Shown one piece after another: positions 4,992-6,534 of a DNA stretch of 6,534 bases (positions within the stretch are counted from its first letter, which is position 1; each line of letters begins with the position of its first letter). Below the pieces are notes generated by a model. The model was not told the origin of the DNA. It ran no database searches and saw only the letters and a list, made by a program, of their open reading frames with translations. A program made the translations under genes and the position numbers. Location of the stretch: positions 1-6,534 of the forward strand of contig CAJUQU010000240.1 of assembly GCA_910588595.1 (NCBI GenBank). The letters run 5' to 3'. Origin of the DNA: an uncultured Lachnospiraceae bacterium. GTDB lineage: Bacteria > Bacillota_A > Clostridia > Lachnospirales > Lachnospiraceae.

Positions 4992-6534
4992 TCACCCGTT
5001 TTTTACGATCGCAAAGGGATTGTGCAGCGATGGAAACGCCCAGTATTCCCTGCCAAGATACATGCCGGGATCGTATACCGGCTCCTCGGCGACCTGGATC
5101 TCCTGATCCACGATCGCCGCCAGATAACGGACAGCCGCAGGCAGATCCGATTCCTGACGGTGTTCCTCCACGCCGATAAACTCCGCAAGCAGTCCTTCCC
5201 GCATGCGGTAAAAAACTGCACAGTCCAGAACCTGCTTTTCCGTCTTACCCGGCTGGTACGCATAACAGTGAAACGAATAACCATACAGCTTTTCCCCGTT
5301 ATCCAAAGAGTACCTGTAAAAGCGAAGTCCCCAGCAATCCTTTCCGAGATAATGCGCCGCACTGTCACGAATGCTCTCCTGCACCTTTTTCCAGTCCCCG
5401 GAAAAAAAGTCACCCTCTTCATTTGCTGTCACCTGAAAAAAGATACATGACGGAAAGATCGCCGGCTCCTCATCCGTTTTCAGCCACGTATCGGACGCCT
5501 CGCGCGACGGAGCGATCACCGACATGCCCTTGTCTCCTGTCGTCTCCGCCAGGTAATAGACATACAGCCAGCCGGCAGACTCCTTTTTGGCAAAAGACGC
5601 AGCCGCATCAATTGATCCGTCCTTCCCCCTTGCCTCAACACCGCCAAATGACCTCTCGTCCAACGCCCGCAGCAGATAGTACTCCAGATGCGGCACGACC
5701 ACCTCGTCCTCCGGATGGATGACAGCCTCATCCCCGCTCTCCTTGGGCAGGATCAGCCGGTCGTAGTAGCTGCCATCGCCGTAAAGATCCTCCGCGATCT
5801 TCCACAGACTGTCGCCCGCCTTTACCTTGTAGACCATATCTTCCTCCGGGCCGACAGAGAGTCTGATGTAATCCGTCTCCCCGGTTCCCGCTACATCCAT
5901 CCCCGCATACAGCGTGCGGTACCCCTCGGTATCGGCTAGGGCGCGTGCTCCATAAAGATATGACCCGATGTCCTCCATCTCTCTTTCCGACAATTGATAG
6001 ACACCGGAATACCGATATCGCTGCTCCGTCTTACCGGCAAGATAATAGCAGTTCACGCACCCGCCCGCATTGTCAAACCAGGCACTCATATTCTGGGAGA
6101 TCCCGTAGACATATCCCTTATCTTCGCCCTCTTCCATGCGGACAGAACCTGCGTTGTAACAGTTGGAAATACCGCCCGTATTGTACCCGCTGATCCCTGC
6201 GGCGGCATACTCCTCACGTCCCATATAATCCGCTTTGATATCTTCTGCCTCCGACAGCATGATGACACTGCCCTTGTTCGCACAGTCGCGGATATCGCCG
6301 GAATTTGCCCCGGCGATCCCCCCTAGAACCCTTGCGCTGGAGACCGTTCCCTCGTTCGTACAGTCTGCCATAAGACCATTATTTCTGCCCGCAAGACCGC
6401 CGGCACAGGACTCGATCTGGATCCTGTCCGCATAGCCGCCCCCAGACCGCCATATTTTCAAGCCGCCTGTGTGCAGTGTGATCTCGCCACGGTTCACACA
6501 TCCGCTGATCGTTCCACTTTTGTAATTGTTTATA
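4992..6534 (-). CDS. GLUG-repeat and LysM-domain protein, probably exported (5' end cut by window edge)
   Basis: 513 codons are visible and the frame is open to position 6534, so the true start and any signal peptide lie outside. A GTG at 6497 is only an internal codon. Residues below count from the first full codon in the window. GLUG-type repeats occupy about 1-131, for example GGLAGRNNGLMADCTNEGTV (45-64), GGIAGANSGDIRDCANKGSV (71-90) and GISGYNTGGISNCYNAGSV (113-131). A LysM domain follows at about 235-281 (VYKVKAGDSLWKIAEDLYGD ... VVVP); LysM binds peptidoglycan or other N-acetylglucosamine polymers. The C-terminal ~230 residues, rich in aromatics (YGYSFHCYAYQ, FIGVEEHRQE), are not recognised. 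GLUG repeats are common in surface proteins of gut Firmicutes, so an outer-surface location is likely. Its link to the DUF5682 gene 30 nt downstream is unclear; it may be the operon's preceding gene by chance. Confidence 0.8.
   Translation of the reverse strand, partial: INNYKSGTISGCVNRGEITLHTGGLKIWRSGGGYADRIQIESCAGGLAGRNNGLMADCTNEGTVSSARVLGGIAGANSGDIRDCANKGSVIMLSEAEDIKADYMGREEYAAAGISGYNTGGISNCYNAGSVRMEEGEDKGYVYGISQNMSAWFDNAGGCVNCYYLAGKTEQRYRYSGVYQLSEREMEDIGSYLYGARALADTEGYRTLYAGMDVAGTGETDYIRLSVGPEEDMVYKVKAGDSLWKIAEDLYGDGSYYDRLILPKESGDEAVIHPEDEVVVPHLEYYLLRALDERSFGGVEARGKDGSIDAAASFAKKESAGWLYVYYLAETTGDKGMSVIAPSREASDTWLKTDEEPAIFPSCIFFQVTANEEGDFFSGDWKKVQESIRDSAAHYLGKDCWGLRFYRYSLDNGEKLYGYSFHCYAYQPGKTEKQVLDCAVFYRMREGLLAEFIGVEEHRQESDLPAAVRYLAAIVDQEIQVAEEPVYDPGMYLGREYWAFPSLHNPFAIVKNG
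6141..6534 (-). repeat. Protein-level GLUG-type repeat block
   Basis: At least four units of the pattern G-G-[LI]-[AS]-G-x-N-x-G-x-[IM]-x-[DN]-C-x-N-x-G-[ST]-V are read in the minus frame, including a first partial one (YKSGTISGCVNRGEI) at the window edge. A degenerate fifth follows (YGISQNMSAW ... GGCVNCYYLAG, about 6033-6107). The repeats are diverged at DNA level, so they look old rather than recently amplified. More units probably lie upstream of the window. Confidence 0.75.

Noticed and set aside
4257..5450. Long open frame (397 codons) on the plus strand, antisense to the DUF5682 and LysM genes
   Set aside because: It crosses the boundary between two well-supported minus-strand genes, its translation resembles no family I know, and long antisense frames are expected opposite GC-rich coding DNA.

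Overview
The window is a compact run of seven co-directional genes, all on the minus strand, so transcription runs from position 6534 down to 1. The gaps between genes are 11 to 70 nt, with one 17-nt overlap, and I see no convincing terminator anywhere, so most or all of it could be one operon. Strong AGGAGG-type ribosome binding sites, Clostridia-style GLUG/LysM secreted-protein architecture and fairly GC-rich codon use suggest a gut-type Firmicute, perhaps Lachnospiraceae. That placement is inferred from style, not from a marker gene.

In transcription order: (1) a 5'-truncated gene for a probably exported protein with N-terminal GLUG-type repeats, one LysM domain and an unrecognised C-terminal domain (4992-6534). 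(2) A 749-residue DUF5682-type protein, like E. coli YehM, whose N-terminal part carries TraB/ChaN-like motifs (2712-4961). (3, 4) A small antitoxin (2449-2688) overlapping a PIN-domain, VapC-like RNase toxin (2052-2465). (5) A VWA-domain protein of the YehP/CoxE-like type with an intact metal-binding MIDAS motif (856-2040). (6) clpS, the N-degron adaptor (543-836). (7) clpA, of which only the N-terminal 157 codons are inside the window (1-472).

The DUF5682 and VWA proteins are typical partners of a MoxR-family AAA+ ATPase and a SWIM-domain protein (compare yehL, yehM, yehP, yehQ in E. coli). Neither of those two partners is in this window; if present they should lie upstream of 6534 or elsewhere. 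ClpS and ClpA form a known adaptor/unfoldase pair that delivers N-degron substrates to ClpP.

The most notable point is the AT-rich toxin-antitoxin pair lying exactly between the DUF5682 and VWA genes. Its base composition differs clearly from the GC-rich genes around it, which suggests it was inserted into an existing operon. It has been fitted in so that the toxin stop codon overlaps the VWA gene's ribosome binding site. The whole set (VWA/DUF5682 module, PIN toxin-antitoxin and ClpS/ClpA proteolysis) is a plausible but unproven functional unit.
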